Shown here in pieces: positions 1-7,782 of a stretch of 64,000 bases of DNA. How positions within the stretch are numbered: position 1 is the stretch's first letter; every line of letters starts with the position of its first letter. The translations under genes and the position numbers were made by a program. The stretch lies in NCBI GenBank assembly GCA_900545335.1, contig UQYP01000009.1, positions 1-64,000 on the forward strand, in the 5' to 3' direction. Origin of the DNA: an uncultured Sutterella sp. (GTDB lineage: Bacteria; Pseudomonadota; Gammaproteobacteria; Burkholderiales; Burkholderiaceae_F). Below the pieces are notes generated by a model that was given only the letters and a program-made list of their open reading frames with translations, did no database searches and was not told the origin of the DNA.

Positions 1-602
1 ACATGCTTGAAGCCAAAGAAGAAGCGAATCTTCCTTTGACCTTAGCGTTATTGTCGTACTGGAATTCCACTCATCTTGAGATGGGCTCGCATTGCCTTTT
101 GCCTTACGATGAACGTCTGCGCCTGATCGTTGCCTGGCTGCAGCAGCTTGAAATGGAAAGTTTGGGCAAAAGCGTGAAAGCCGACGGTTCTGTGACTGCT
201 AGCCGTACGGGATTGCCTGTCTGGGGCGGCTTTGGAAACGAAGCGCAACACTCTTTTTATCAATGGCTTCGAGACGGCAGCAGCCGCACGAGCATTGATT
301 TGGTTTGGTGCGAAAAGCCGGGCCACAACCATTCGCATCATCATTTGGTACTCAACGCCAACGCACAGGCTCAGGCTCAAGCACTTGTGACAAGACAAAC
401 GCCCTCGACAGAATTTTTTAACGCGGTTTCAACCATTGAGATTCGGGAATTGACTCCCGAAACGTTAGGGGCCTTTATGGCAATGTATGAGCACAAAACC
501 ACGATGCTTGCAACGCTCTACGGGTTAAATGCGTTTGATCAGCCGGCTGTGGAATACGGCAAGCGCCTTTGCCGCGAACTTGAATCTCAATTGGGTCAAT
601 AG
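1..602 (+). CDS. pgi: Glucose-6-phosphate isomerase, C-terminal part (5' end outside window)
   Basis: Interconverts glucose 6-phosphate and fructose 6-phosphate in the cytoplasm. Only the last ~199 residues are visible; the frame is open to the window edge, and family members are about 500-550 aa, so this is a window truncation and not a broken gene. Visible motifs are the C-terminal Pgi signatures: GNEAQHSFYQ (visible residues ~78-87, equivalent to the usual G-T-x-Q-H-x-F-Y-Q), then LTPETLGAFMAMYEHK (~150-165), and a late GKRL whose Lys corresponds to the conserved C-terminal lysine. A His-rich stretch (HNHSHHH) lies near visible residue 110. Ends 18 bases before waaC, same strand, so probably cotranscribed with the LPS core genes. 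Confidence 0.93.
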   Translation, partial: MLEAKEEANLPLTLALLSYWNSTHLEMGSHCLLPYDERLRLIVAWLQQLEMESLGKSVKADGSVTASRTGLPVWGGFGNEAQHSFYQWLRDGSSRTSIDLVWCEKPGHNHSHHHLVLNANAQAQAQALVTRQTPSTEFFNAVSTIEIRELTPETLGAFMAMYEHKTTMLATLYGLNAFDQPAVEYGKRLCRELESQLGQ

Positions 603-620
603 CACTTGAGGAAAATGCAA

Positions 621-1583
621 ATGAGGCGGGCTTTAATTGTAAAAACGACCTCAATGGGTGATGTCATTCATGCGTTGCCTGCCGTGGCAGACTTGGCTCG
701 TGCTCAGCCTGATTTAAGTATTGACTGGGTTGTCGAAAAAAGTTTTTCAGATATTCCTCGTTTGAGCCGCTATGTCAGTGAGGTTCATGAAGTCGCTGTC
801 AGACAGTGGCGCAAAAATGTTTTCAGCCGCCAAACTTGGGAAGCGGTAGGGCGCACCCGTGCAGCTTTGGAAAGCGCACATTATGAGCGTGTAGTCGATC
901 TTCAGGGCCTTTTAAAGAGTGCTGTCATCGGTAAATGGGCGAAATCTTTTTTGTTGGGTTATGACAAGGACAGTATTAAAGAGTCTTGGGCGAGCCGCTT
1001 TTATGATCGCACCTATGCGGTCTCTAAAAGTCTCAGTGCCGTGACACGCTGTAGGATGCTCATGGCTTACGCCTTTGACTATGACTATCGGCAATATCCT
1101 TTGGATTTCGGTCTGTCAGTTGTTAACGAACCAGCGGGCGAGCAGCCGTACGCAGTTTTTTTACTCAATACGAGCCGAGAAACCAAATTATGGTCTGAGG
1201 CCAAGTGGATTGAGTTAGCTAAAGATGCTCATCGGGCCGGCTTTGATGTGCATCTTTTATGGGGGGCGCCCGCCGAAGAAGAGCGAGTCAGACGAGTGGC
1301 TTCTCAAGCGGGCAGTTTTTGCCGAGTCATGCCCCGTATGTCGATTAAAGATTGTGCGCTTGAAATGCAAAAATCGACCTTTGTGGTTGGAGTGGATACG
1401 GGATTAACTCACCTGGCAGCCGCAACGGCTAAACCCACTGTCGGTCTTTTTTTGGACTACCCCGTTGAACTTGTGGGTCTGACCGGAGTCCGTGTGCAAA
1501 GCCTGGGCGGGGTTGGTGCAGATCCTTCGGTCGACGAAGTACAATCCGCATTAAGACAATTGGGTATAAAGAGTCAAGCTTAA
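621..1583 (+). CDS. waaC: Lipopolysaccharide heptosyltransferase I
   Basis: Adds the first L-glycero-D-manno-heptose to Kdo2-lipid A at the inner membrane, on the cytoplasmic face. The start MRRALIVKTTSMGDVIHALP is the classic N-terminus of glycosyltransferase family 9. A TTG at 606 and ATG at 615 are in frame, but GAGG at 608-611 sits 9 bases before ATG 621, so I take 621 (320 aa, normal length). The GT-B C-terminal donor motif region DTGLTHLAAATAKPTVGLF is present near residues 262-280. Its stop overlaps the start of waaA (TAATG), indicating translational coupling and shared transcription of the inner-core pathway. WaaC versus WaaF is judged from the N-terminus and the waaA neighbour. Confidence 0.9.
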   Translation: MRRALIVKTTSMGDVIHALPAVADLARAQPDLSIDWVVEKSFSDIPRLSRYVSEVHEVAVRQWRKNVFSRQTWEAVGRTRAALESAHYERVVDLQGLLKSAVIGKWAKSFLLGYDKDSIKESWASRFYDRTYAVSKSLSAVTRCRMLMAYAFDYDYRQYPLDFGLSVVNEPAGEQPYAVFLLNTSRETKLWSEAKWIELAKDAHRAGFDVHLLWGAPAEEERVRRVASQAGSFCRVMPRMSIKDCALEMQKSTFVVGVDTGLTHLAAATAKPTVGLFLDYPVELVGLTGVRVQSLGGVGADPSVDEVQSALRQLGIKSQA

Positions 1584-2875
1584 TGAATATTTCTCCGAGA
1601 AGTTATCGTTATCTGGTTCCGGTGTTACTGCCGTTGGCTGCGCTTTATCTTTTATGGCGAGCCAGAAAACAGCCTTCATACTTAAAAAATTGGGGAGAAC
1701 GATTTGCCTGGTCAGAGTTTCCCCACCCCAGACAGTCGCATCCGGTCATTTGGATTCACGCAGTAAGCGTCGGTGAAACCAATGCGACGCGTCCGTTGGT
1801 GCAGGCAATTCTTAAACGCTGGCCTCAGTGCGATATCTTATTGACTCATATGACGCCGACCGGACGAGAAGCCGGACAAAAGATCGTGCAGTTGGCGCCC
1901 GATCGTATTCGGCAGTGCTTTTTGCCCTACGACGCGGTGTACGCAGTCAGAAAATTTTTAAAGCAAACTCAACCCGTTTTAGGTCTTTTAATGGAGACCG
2001 AAGTTTGGCCGACCGTTCTTGAAGAGGCACGCTCTCAAGGCATTCCGATGGTGCTCGTTAACGGCCGTTTATCAGAAAAATCCTTTAATCAAGCCATGCG
2101 TGTGCCCGATCTGATGAAAAAAGCCATGGGGCGCTTTAGCGCAGTTTGCGCACAGGCCGACAGTGACGCACAGAGATTTTTAAACTTGGGCACGGTTGAA
2201 CCCGTTATCACGGGATCGCTTAAATTTGATATCCAGGCACCGAAATCTTCTTTGATAATGGCGTCTGAATGGAAAAAGGTTCTGCCTTATCCGGTCGTTT
2301 TATTTGCCAGTACTCGTGACGGGGAAGAAGCGCAGATTGTTGAAGCGCTGAAAAAATCCATGCGCTCCGATGTCATCTATTTACTTGTGCCTCGTCACCC
2401 TCAGCGCTTTGCTGAAGTGGAGTCTTTGCTGAAAGACTCAGCTATTGCTTATCAAAAGCGCTCTGAATTAAAAAGTCCCTCTGACATTCAAAATACAACG
2501 CGAGTGATTTTGGGTGATTCAATGGGTGAGATGTTCTTTTATTGTGCGTTAGCCGATATCACGCTCATGGGCGGAAGCTTTAAGCCTTTCGGTTGTCAAA
2601 ATGTGATTGAGCCGGCGAGCGTCGGTGTGCCGGTTATCGTTGGACCGAGTACTTTTAATTTTTCTATGGTTGTGGAAAAGGGTGTACAGATAGGGGCGAT
2701 CACTCAGGTTGATAGTGTGCAGTCAGCTCTTCATTTGGCTCATGAGTGGCTGGATAATCCTCAATGGCTTTTGGAGCTTAAACAAAAAGCGCTTACTTTT
2801 TCTCAGACTTATGTTGGTGCAACGGCTCGCACCATGAAGGTATTGGAGAACTTTTTTGATGAAACGAATTCCTAA
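1583..2875 (+). CDS. waaA: 3-deoxy-D-manno-octulosonic acid (Kdo) transferase
   Basis: Transfers Kdo from CMP-Kdo to lipid IVA, making the Kdo-lipid A acceptor that WaaC extends; inner-membrane anchored and cytoplasm-facing. A single N-terminal membrane segment (about residues 10-27) is followed by the family motif WIHAVSVGE, whose Glu65 corresponds to the catalytic base. Later come the acceptor-domain stretch LLMETEVWP, the C-terminal VLFASTRDGEE and the donor-site region LADITLMGGSF...GCQNVIEPAS. The 430 aa length is normal. The ATG overlaps the waaC stop by one base; the last 17 bases overlap thiD. Whether it adds one or two Kdo units cannot be told from sequence. Confidence 0.95.
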   Translation: MNISPRSYRYLVPVLLPLAALYLLWRARKQPSYLKNWGERFAWSEFPHPRQSHPVIWIHAVSVGETNATRPLVQAILKRWPQCDILLTHMTPTGREAGQKIVQLAPDRIRQCFLPYDAVYAVRKFLKQTQPVLGLLMETEVWPTVLEEARSQGIPMVLVNGRLSEKSFNQAMRVPDLMKKAMGRFSAVCAQADSDAQRFLNLGTVEPVITGSLKFDIQAPKSSLIMASEWKKVLPYPVVLFASTRDGEEAQIVEALKKSMRSDVIYLLVPRHPQRFAEVESLLKDSAIAYQKRSELKSPSDIQNTTRVILGDSMGEMFFYCALADITLMGGSFKPFGCQNVIEPASVGVPVIVGPSTFNFSMVVEKGVQIGAITQVDSVQSALHLAHEWLDNPQWLLELKQKALTFSQTYVGATARTMKVLENFFDETNS

Positions 2876-3674
2876 TATTGTGACGATTGCCGGAGTGGAC
2901 CCCTCGGGTGGCGCCGGTGTGCTGGCAGACATTAAAACCATAGGAGCGCTCGGTGGTTATGGGTGCAGCGTAATCGCAGCGCTTACGGCACAAAACACCT
3001 GTGCCGTAACAGGTGTTTATCCGGTACCGGCTCATTTTGTGCGGGATCAGTTAAAGACGCTTTTTGAAGATGTTGAGATTGATGCTGTAAAGATCGGTAT
3101 GTTGTCAGACGAAGCGGTGATTGATGAAGTCGCTGCGGCACTGCAAAAGTATGCCCCTCGTTTTGTAGTTTTGGATCCGGTTATGGTCGCTAAAAGCGGA
3201 GACAGACTTTTGCCTGAAAACTGTGTTCAGGCGCTTAAGCAAAAACTTTTGCCTTTGGCTACGGTGTTAACGCCTAATTTGCCGGAAGCGGCAGCACTTG
3301 TCGGAACTGAAGAAATTCAAGAGGCCGGTCAAATGCAGGCTTTGGCCGACAAGCTTTTACCCTTCATGAAAAAGGGAAGCTGGCTTTTATTAAAGGGTGG
3401 GCATTTAAAGGGGACTGAGGTGCCCGATTGGCTCACTAACGGTACTGAAACCCATGTCTTCAATGCAGTACGCATTGAAACAAAAAATACGCACGGCACG
3501 GGTTGTACGTTATCTTCTGCGATTGCAACGCTTTTACCTCAGTGTGATAGTGTGGCAGAAGCTGTAGAAAAGGCTAAGAAGTATCTTTGGGATGCTATTC
3601 AGTATTCGGGGGAGCTTGCTGTGGGACACGGTCATGGCCCGGTTCATCATTTTTATCGGCAGTTCCATAATTAA
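2859..3674 (+). CDS. thiD: Hydroxymethylpyrimidine/phosphomethylpyrimidine kinase
   Basis: Phosphorylates HMP and HMP-phosphate to HMP-diphosphate for thiamine synthesis or salvage. The ribokinase-fold signature GVDPSGGAG lies at residues 12-20. ALTAQNT follows, then the ATP-site LDPVMVAKSG, LTPNLPEA and the C-terminal NTHGTGCTLSSAIA anion-hole motif. Length 271 aa fits the family. An in-frame TTG immediately precedes the ATG, but GGAGA at 2845-2849 points to ATG 2859. The start lies inside the end of waaA, so it is the last gene of the pgi-waaC-waaA-thiD run. No TPP riboswitch is possible immediately upstream because of the overlap. Confidence 0.95.
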   Translation: MKRIPNIVTIAGVDPSGGAGVLADIKTIGALGGYGCSVIAALTAQNTCAVTGVYPVPAHFVRDQLKTLFEDVEIDAVKIGMLSDEAVIDEVAAALQKYAPRFVVLDPVMVAKSGDRLLPENCVQALKQKLLPLATVLTPNLPEAAALVGTEEIQEAGQMQALADKLLPFMKKGSWLLLKGGHLKGTEVPDWLTNGTETHVFNAVRIETKNTHGTGCTLSSAIATLLPQCDSVAEAVEKAKKYLWDAIQYSGELAVGHGHGPVHHFYRQFHN

Positions 3675-3725
3675 TTGATTTAAAAGGAAACTCTGAAATA
3701 ATTTAAAAAAATGTGAAAATTGGGG

Positions 3726-3754
3726 TTGCATTTCAGAAAACGTGTCTGTATGAT
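3726..3754 (+). promoter_or_regulatory. Likely sigma-70 promoter of tRNA-Met
   Basis: TTGCAT (3726-3731), a 17-base spacer, then TATGAT (3749-3754). Predicted start about 3761, five bases before the mature tRNA 5' end. The -10 matches consensus at five of six positions; the -35 is weak. Confidence 0.5.
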
Positions 3755-3765
3755 TGCACTTCTCT

Positions 3766-3842
3766 GGCGGGTTAGCTCAGTCGGTTAGAGCAGAGGAATC
3801 ATAATCCTTGTGTCCGGGGTTCGAGTCCCTGACTCGCCACCA
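3766..3842 (+). tRNA. tRNA-Met (anticodon CAT)
   Basis: A 77-nt cloverleaf with encoded CCA. The acceptor stem GGCGGGT pairs with ACTCGCC (one G-T pair). The anticodon stem GAGGA/TCCTT encloses the loop ATCATAA, anticodon CAT. The T arm CGGGG-TTCGAGT-CCCTG follows, then discriminator A and CCA. A CAT anticodon also occurs in initiator tRNA and in the lysidine-modified tRNA-Ile2. The paired first acceptor base argues against initiator; elongator Met is preferred over Ile2 on general resemblance, not proof. Confidence 0.88.
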
Positions 3843-3854
3843 GAATTCAAAAAG

Positions 3855-3882
3855 CCCAGGTGCTAAAACACCTGGGTTTTCT
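3855..3882 (+). terminator. Rho-independent terminator after tRNA-Met
   Basis: Perfect 8-bp stem CCCAGGTG/CACCTGGG with loop CTAAAA, followed directly by TTTTCTC. Confidence 0.85.
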
Positions 3883-3903
3883 CGTTTCAGGATGCCCGCA
3901 AAC

Positions 3904-3938
3904 TACTGAATAACAAAATCACCAACTGTTGTTCAGTA
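3904..3938. repeat. Inverted repeat upstream of the RhuM gene (candidate operator)
   Basis: TACTGAATAACA (3904-3915) and TGTTGTTCAGTA (3927-3938) form 12-base arms with one mismatch and an 11-base spacer. It lies between the tRNA terminator and the RhuM-family gene, ending 31 bases before the start codon. The layout suits a dimeric repressor site overlapping a promoter; no protein is known to bind it. Confidence 0.5.
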
Positions 3939-3969
3939 CAATCTATGAGAGTTTTAGGAAGAAATTGAA

Positions 3970-5013
3970 ATGCCAAAGGTTCCTGTTATTCAAGATACTC
4001 AGATGGGAAATATTGTTATTTATCGTGATGAGAACGATAAAGTTCAAATACATGCGCTTTTTCAGGATGAGACTCTTTGGCTAACTCAGAAGCTAATGGC
4101 CGAGCTTTTTGAATGTAGTTCGGATAATATAGGTGTTCATTTAAAAAATATTTTTGCAGAGAAAGAATTGAATGAAGAGGCAACTACCGAAGATTTCTCG
4201 GTAGTTCGTCAGGAAGGATCACGAACAGTTAGCCGGAAGGTGAAGCATTACAATTTGGATGCAATTATCGCAGTAGGATATAGAGTGAATAGCAAGCGTG
4301 CTACAGCCTTTCGTCAGTGGGCCACTCGGGTTTTACGCGAATACATAGTTAAAGGTTTTGCTCTGGACGACGAACGTCTGAAAAATCCGGATTATTTTCT
4401 TGGAAAAGATTATTTTGACGAAATGCTTGAGCGGATTCGGGATATCCGTTCAAGTGAACGCCGGTTTTACCAGAAAATCACCGATATTTATGCTCAGTGT
4501 TCCGTTGACTACGATAGAAACTCCGAGCTAACACGTCAATTTTTTGCCACGGTTCAAAACAAATTGCACTGGGCAATTTCGAAACAAACAGCGGCAGAAA
4601 TTATTTGCTCGCGGGCAAATCATAAGAAACCCAATATGGGTTTGATGACATGGAAACACGCACCAGACGGCAGAATCTATCAGTCTGATGTTCTTGTAGC
4701 TAAGAATTATTTAGACGAAACGGAGATGAGCAGACTTAACCGCATTGTCGGAATGTATCTTGATTATGCTGAAAATCAGGCACAAAAACGCATTGCAATG
4801 ACAATGTCAGATTGGATTAAACGATTAGATGCTTTTCTTGAATTTAACGAAGAAGAGATACTGACCGATCCGAGCGGGAAAGTCAGCAGAGCTTTAGCAA
4901 ACGCCTTTGCTATTGGCGAATATCAGCTATTTCGACAAGGTCAGCTTAAAAATTACCGGTCAGACTTCGATCTTTATGTCCTGGAGAACAAAACAAAGAA
5001 GCTAAAAAGCTGA
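3970..5013 (+). CDS. RhuM-family protein (virulence RhuM domain)
   Basis: Accessory protein of unknown biochemical function, named after rhuM of Salmonella pathogenicity island 3 and widely scattered on islands and prophages. The N-terminal half carries the conserved family core: ALFQDETLWLTQKLMAELF (an HTH-like segment), NIGVHLKNIF, TVSRKVKHYNLDAIIAVGYRVNS and ATAFRQWATRVLREYIVKGFALDDERLK. The C-terminal half is helical. At 347 aa it is full length. AGGAAG at 3956-3961 supports the ATG. It stands alone directly after a tRNA gene and terminator, facing a convergent GNAT gene, with somewhat AT-richer sequence than its neighbours. That is consistent with acquisition at a tRNA locus, but I see no integrase or att repeat. 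Confidence 0.85.
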   Translation: MPKVPVIQDTQMGNIVIYRDENDKVQIHALFQDETLWLTQKLMAELFECSSDNIGVHLKNIFAEKELNEEATTEDFSVVRQEGSRTVSRKVKHYNLDAIIAVGYRVNSKRATAFRQWATRVLREYIVKGFALDDERLKNPDYFLGKDYFDEMLERIRDIRSSERRFYQKITDIYAQCSVDYDRNSELTRQFFATVQNKLHWAISKQTAAEIICSRANHKKPNMGLMTWKHAPDGRIYQSDVLVAKNYLDETEMSRLNRIVGMYLDYAENQAQKRIAMTMSDWIKRLDAFLEFNEEEILTDPSGKVSRALANAFAIGEYQLFRQGQLKNYRSDFDLYVLENKTKKLKS

Positions 5014-5074
5014 AAAAACATAACTTAGTTATTGCGAAACTGAAGATGCAACTTTAGAAGTCCTCTTAAAGCCA

Positions 5075-5097
5075 GAGAGTTTCTATCAGAAACTCTC
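5075..5097. terminator. Hairpin between convergent genes (possible bidirectional terminator)
   Basis: Perfect 10-bp stem GAGAGTTTCT/AGAAACTCTC with a 3-base loop, lying between the ends of the RhuM gene (+) and the GNAT gene (-). No clean T-run follows on either strand, so terminator function is uncertain. Confidence 0.4.
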
Positions 5098-5117
5098 ACT
5101 CATTGATAACAATTGGG

Positions 5118-5561
5118 TCACGAAAGCCGCATATAAAGAAGCGGATAGGCGTTGCCCTGTTCATCCAAGTCGGTGCGCTTATAGGTTTTAAAACCCATAT
5201 GTTCGTAAAAACCTACAGCCTGAGGATTTTGCTCATTTACAGTGACCTCATTGGTTTGATCAGCCTCTACTGCATGCATCAGCAGTTTTTTGCCGATCCC
5301 TTTGCCTCTGCAGTTCGGTTCAACAAAAAGCATTTCAATTCGTTTATCAGCCGTACCGATGAATCCGAGTAAGGTACCTGTTTCATCTTTTGCGACTGTT
5401 AATGACGGGACATGACGAAAAGCATCGGGAACATAGAGTTTGATTTTGTTGATTTCAGCCTCTGACAAAAAGTCATGTGTTGCACGCACGCTTCTTTCCC
5501 AAAGTTCGGTCAGTGAAGAAATTAGGTCTTCAGAGCGATCGGTGATAACGGATAATTGCAT
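5118..5561 (-). CDS. GNAT-family N-acetyltransferase, YjaB-like
   Basis: Acetyl-CoA dependent N-acetyltransferase of unknown substrate. The layout matches E. coli YjaB: an N-terminal WERSVRATHDFLSEAEI segment, the acetyl-CoA binding motif A in VEPNCRGKGIGKKLL (RGKGIG pyrophosphate loop), then NEQNPQAVGFYEHMGF, and a C-terminal PLLYMRLS ending. Length 147 aa is normal. The start has GGAAAA 6 bases upstream. It begins 25 bases after the bioB stop on the same strand, so it is probably cotranscribed with bioB; a role in biotin metabolism is not implied by the sequence. Confidence 0.85.
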   Translation of the reverse strand: MQLSVITDRSEDLISSLTELWERSVRATHDFLSEAEINKIKLYVPDAFRHVPSLTVAKDETGTLLGFIGTADKRIEMLFVEPNCRGKGIGKKLLMHAVEADQTNEVTVNEQNPQAVGFYEHMGFKTYKRTDLDEQGNAYPLLYMRLS

Positions 5562-5586
5562 TGTTTTTTTCCAAAAAATGTGCGAT

Positions 5587-6567
5587 TTAATTTTCAGTTT
5601 GAGCTGATTCTAACGAGTAACCGCTTTGCCTCACAAGTACTTTGTCTTGATTGACATTGGTTCCTTGAGTTGTGAGCATGTCCCCGGCAATCGCACTATT
5701 GATGCCGGCTCTTAAGGCCAAACGCGTAGTCTCTTCACATAGTCGCCTTCTGCCTCCGGCAAAGCGAAGATAGGCTTTGGGGTTGGCAAATCGGAACATC
5801 GCAATCGTTCGAAGAATTTCTTCTTCTGAAATACGTTCGATATTTTCCAGCGGTGTTCCGGGAATCGGCTCCAGAATGTTAATCGGAATTGAGGGAACGT
5901 CGAGCCTTCGAACCGCTATTGCTAATTGTGCTCTGGCTCTCCGACTCTCACCCATGCCGATGATGCCTCCGGAGCAAATCTCTAAGCCGGCACTTCTCGC
6001 AGCCAGCAGACTTTTCACCTTATCTTCAAAAGTATGAGAAGAGCACACCGACGGGAAAAAGCTCTCTGCGGCTTCCAAATTACAGTGACAACGAGTCACT
6101 CCGGCCTGCGCTAATTCGAGAAATTCTTTTTCTGTGAGTAGCCCCGCAGAAATGCAGATTTCGAGCGTCGTTTCTTTTTTCAGTTCTCTGACAATCCGGG
6201 CAGTTTCACGAACTTCTCTGGCAGAGAGTTTTCGGCCGCTTGTGACAAGCGAAAACCGCGAGGCTCCGGCTTGTTGTGCAGCTTTTGCACATTCAATAAC
6301 GGTTGAACTATCCAGCAGGGGATAAATATCGCAATGAGCACTGTAATGGCGAGACTGTGCACACCAGCGGCAATTCTCGGAACACTTGCCGCTTTTAGCA
6401 TTAACAATCGCACAGAAATTAAAGACTCGACTGGCTTTCCGAACAGTAATCTCGTGGGCGGCTTCGATGAGTTCACTCAGAGGGTATTGGGCAATGCTTA
6501 AAAGAGTTTCTTCATCAAAGACCTCATCATTGAGCGCCCGAGATTTAAAAAAATCTAAGTTTTCCAC
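5587..6567 (-). CDS. bioB: Biotin synthase (radical SAM)
   Basis: Inserts sulfur into dethiobiotin using a 4Fe-4S/SAM radical and an auxiliary 2Fe-2S cluster. The CX3CX2C cluster motif is CSENCRWC (about residues 62-69). ICISAGLL, CHCNLEAAESFF, ICSGGIIGMGES, PINILEPIPGTPLE and LRFAGGRRRL (bearing the cluster-ligand Arg) follow. Length 326 aa is slightly short. The start is GTG with no convincing Shine-Dalgarno, and no better start is visible. The stretch FNFCAIVNAKSGKCSENCRWCAQS resembles BioB of Bacteroidetes and Firmicutes more than the proteobacterial LLSIKTGxCPxDCxYCPQS form. No other bio genes are nearby. Confidence 0.92.
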   Translation of the reverse strand: MENLDFFKSRALNDEVFDEETLLSIAQYPLSELIEAAHEITVRKASRVFNFCAIVNAKSGKCSENCRWCAQSRHYSAHCDIYPLLDSSTVIECAKAAQQAGASRFSLVTSGRKLSAREVRETARIVRELKKETTLEICISAGLLTEKEFLELAQAGVTRCHCNLEAAESFFPSVCSSHTFEDKVKSLLAARSAGLEICSGGIIGMGESRRARAQLAIAVRRLDVPSIPINILEPIPGTPLENIERISEEEILRTIAMFRFANPKAYLRFAGGRRRLCEETTRLALRAGINSAIAGDMLTTQGTNVNQDKVLVRQSGYSLESAQTEN

Positions 6568-6620
6568 GTTATGGCCAATTTTTGTTAAAGGGATATCGGT
6601 AGGGAGTCAATATTAGCAAT

Positions 6621-6656
6621 TTAAAAAAGCCCCCGAAGGAAATACCCTCGGAGGCT
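6621..6656 (-). terminator. Rho-independent terminator of the first usp gene
   Basis: On the minus strand AGCCTCCGAGGG pairs with CCTTCGGGGGCT (12 bp with two wobble pairs, short loop) and runs into TTTTTT. It ends about 50 bases before the bioB start, leaving little room for a bioB promoter. Confidence 0.8.
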
Positions 6657-6685
6657 CAATCTCATGTCGTCAGAAGAGATTAAAA

Positions 6686-7585
6686 CTACTTGCTTTCACC
6701 CGGAACGATGAAAATAGGCATTCTGCAGGATGCAACCATCGCGCGCGTGGAGCTGCCGAATACGAGCGAGCTGATACGGCCTTTGCCGTGAGAGCCCATC
6801 ACGACCATGTTGAGGTTTTCATCGGCATATTTTGTTAGGGTCGTTTGCAGTGAACCGCGTAATTCAACGACCTTCGCTTCGAGCCCTGCAGCCTTAAGTT
6901 GTGCTAATGGGGACTCAATTGCGCCCATGAATTCTTCTTTTTCGTATTTAGGCAGCAGCTTGTCGATTTCAAGTACGCCCTTATCGAGAAATTCTCTCGG
7001 AACCGTTTCTTCGGAAGCATGAACGTAGATCACTTCAAAGGTGGCATTCTTGCCGAAAATCCCTTTATTTTGAATGGCAAATTTTGTGCAGAGGTCTCCG
7101 AACCCTGAGCCGTCTACAGCGATGCCGATGCGCAGGTTTTCGTCTCTTGGCGTGTAGTGTTCACGGCAAACCAAGACCGGGCATGCAGCACGGGCAATCG
7201 TACCTAATGAAACAGAGCCCAAATAAAGGTTCTTTAAAGCACTCAAACCGCGGGCACCCATAACGATCAAATCCGCACCGATTTCGCGCGAATAATCAGC
7301 AATCACTTTGGCAGGGTGACCGATCTTGCTGGTCTTGATGACATTTTCGGGCAACGTCGCGATATCTTCAGCCATGTCTTCAAAAACGGCCTTGATCTTG
7401 TCATCGTAGTACCAGGACTGAATATCGAAGTCACCTTCTTCGGTCGGGTGTTCAATGTAAGGTCTCTGAACATAGAGCAACTCAATCTGCGGTTTTTCAG
7501 ATTCAAGCCATTCTTTTCTGCTGTTGACAAAACGAATCGCTTCGCGGCAGTCCGCACCACCATCAATAGGAATTAATACACGCAT
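6686..7585 (-). CDS. Universal stress protein, tandem UspA domains (paralogue 1)
   Basis: Cytoplasmic stress protein with two fused Usp domains (about residues 1-145 and 150-299). Each carries the nucleotide-binding loop G-x2-G-x9-G-S/T: GARGLSALKNLYLGS in the first and GSHGKGRISSLVFGS in the second. That makes it an ATP-binding type. An upstream in-frame ATG would add 14 residues, but GGAG lies 6 bases before the inner ATG at 7585. That start gives MRVLIPIDGGADCREA, matching the start of the neighbouring paralogue. It is monocistronic, with its own terminator downstream and an upstream promoter region containing a block shared with paralogue 2. The physiological trigger is not evident. Confidence 0.93.
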   Translation of the reverse strand: MRVLIPIDGGADCREAIRFVNSRKEWLESEKPQIELLYVQRPYIEHPTEEGDFDIQSWYYDDKIKAVFEDMAEDIATLPENVIKTSKIGHPAKVIADYSREIGADLIVMGARGLSALKNLYLGSVSLGTIARAACPVLVCREHYTPRDENLRIGIAVDGSGFGDLCTKFAIQNKGIFGKNATFEVIYVHASEETVPREFLDKGVLEIDKLLPKYEKEEFMGAIESPLAQLKAAGLEAKVVELRGSLQTTLTKYADENLNMVVMGSHGKGRISSLVFGSSTRAMVASCRMPIFIVPGESK

Positions 7586-7654
7586 AGGATACTCCGTTTC
7601 TGAGTGATAAAAACCCTTTAAACTCAACTAGTTAATAAACTTTATTGAGCTTTT

Positions 7655-7675
7655 TCTTCTTAATTTTCAGTGTAC
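7655..7675 (-). promoter_or_regulatory. Promoter-region block shared with the second usp gene
   Basis: The plus-strand block running from TCTTCTTAATT to CAGTGTAC recurs at 8763-8782 upstream of the paralogue, with two substitutions and one deleted base. On the coding strand it reads GTACACTG then an A-rich tract, so TACACT could be a -10 element. It lies 69 bases before this start codon. About 40 bases further upstream (7715-7728) is TTGAT-N4-GGCAA, an 8/10 match to an FNR/ANR box. Functional role is inferred. Confidence 0.4.
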
Positions 7676-7733
7676 GCTTATTCCGTAGAAACGATTAAGG
7701 GTTTACGCTAATCTTTGATTAAAGGCAAAAGAA

Positions 7734-7757
7734 AGCCCGGATGAAGTTACCCGGGCT
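7734..7757 (-). terminator. Rho-independent terminator of the second usp gene
   Basis: Minus strand AGCCCGGGT/ATCCGGGCT (9 bp, one wobble) with loop AACTTC, followed by TTCTTTTGCC. Confidence 0.72.
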
Positions 7758-7782
7758 GACTCTTAAGAGTTTTGAAGTTCTA

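Noticed and set aside
3675..3765. Thiamine (TPP) or other riboswitch around thiD
   Set aside because: thiD overlaps waaA at its start, and the downstream gap holds only the tRNA promoter.
5014..5117. Attachment-site repeat of the tRNA-Met 3' end downstream of the RhuM gene
   Set aside because: No copy of the tRNA 3' segment (TTCGAGTCCCTG...) is visible on either strand here, and there is no integrase gene.
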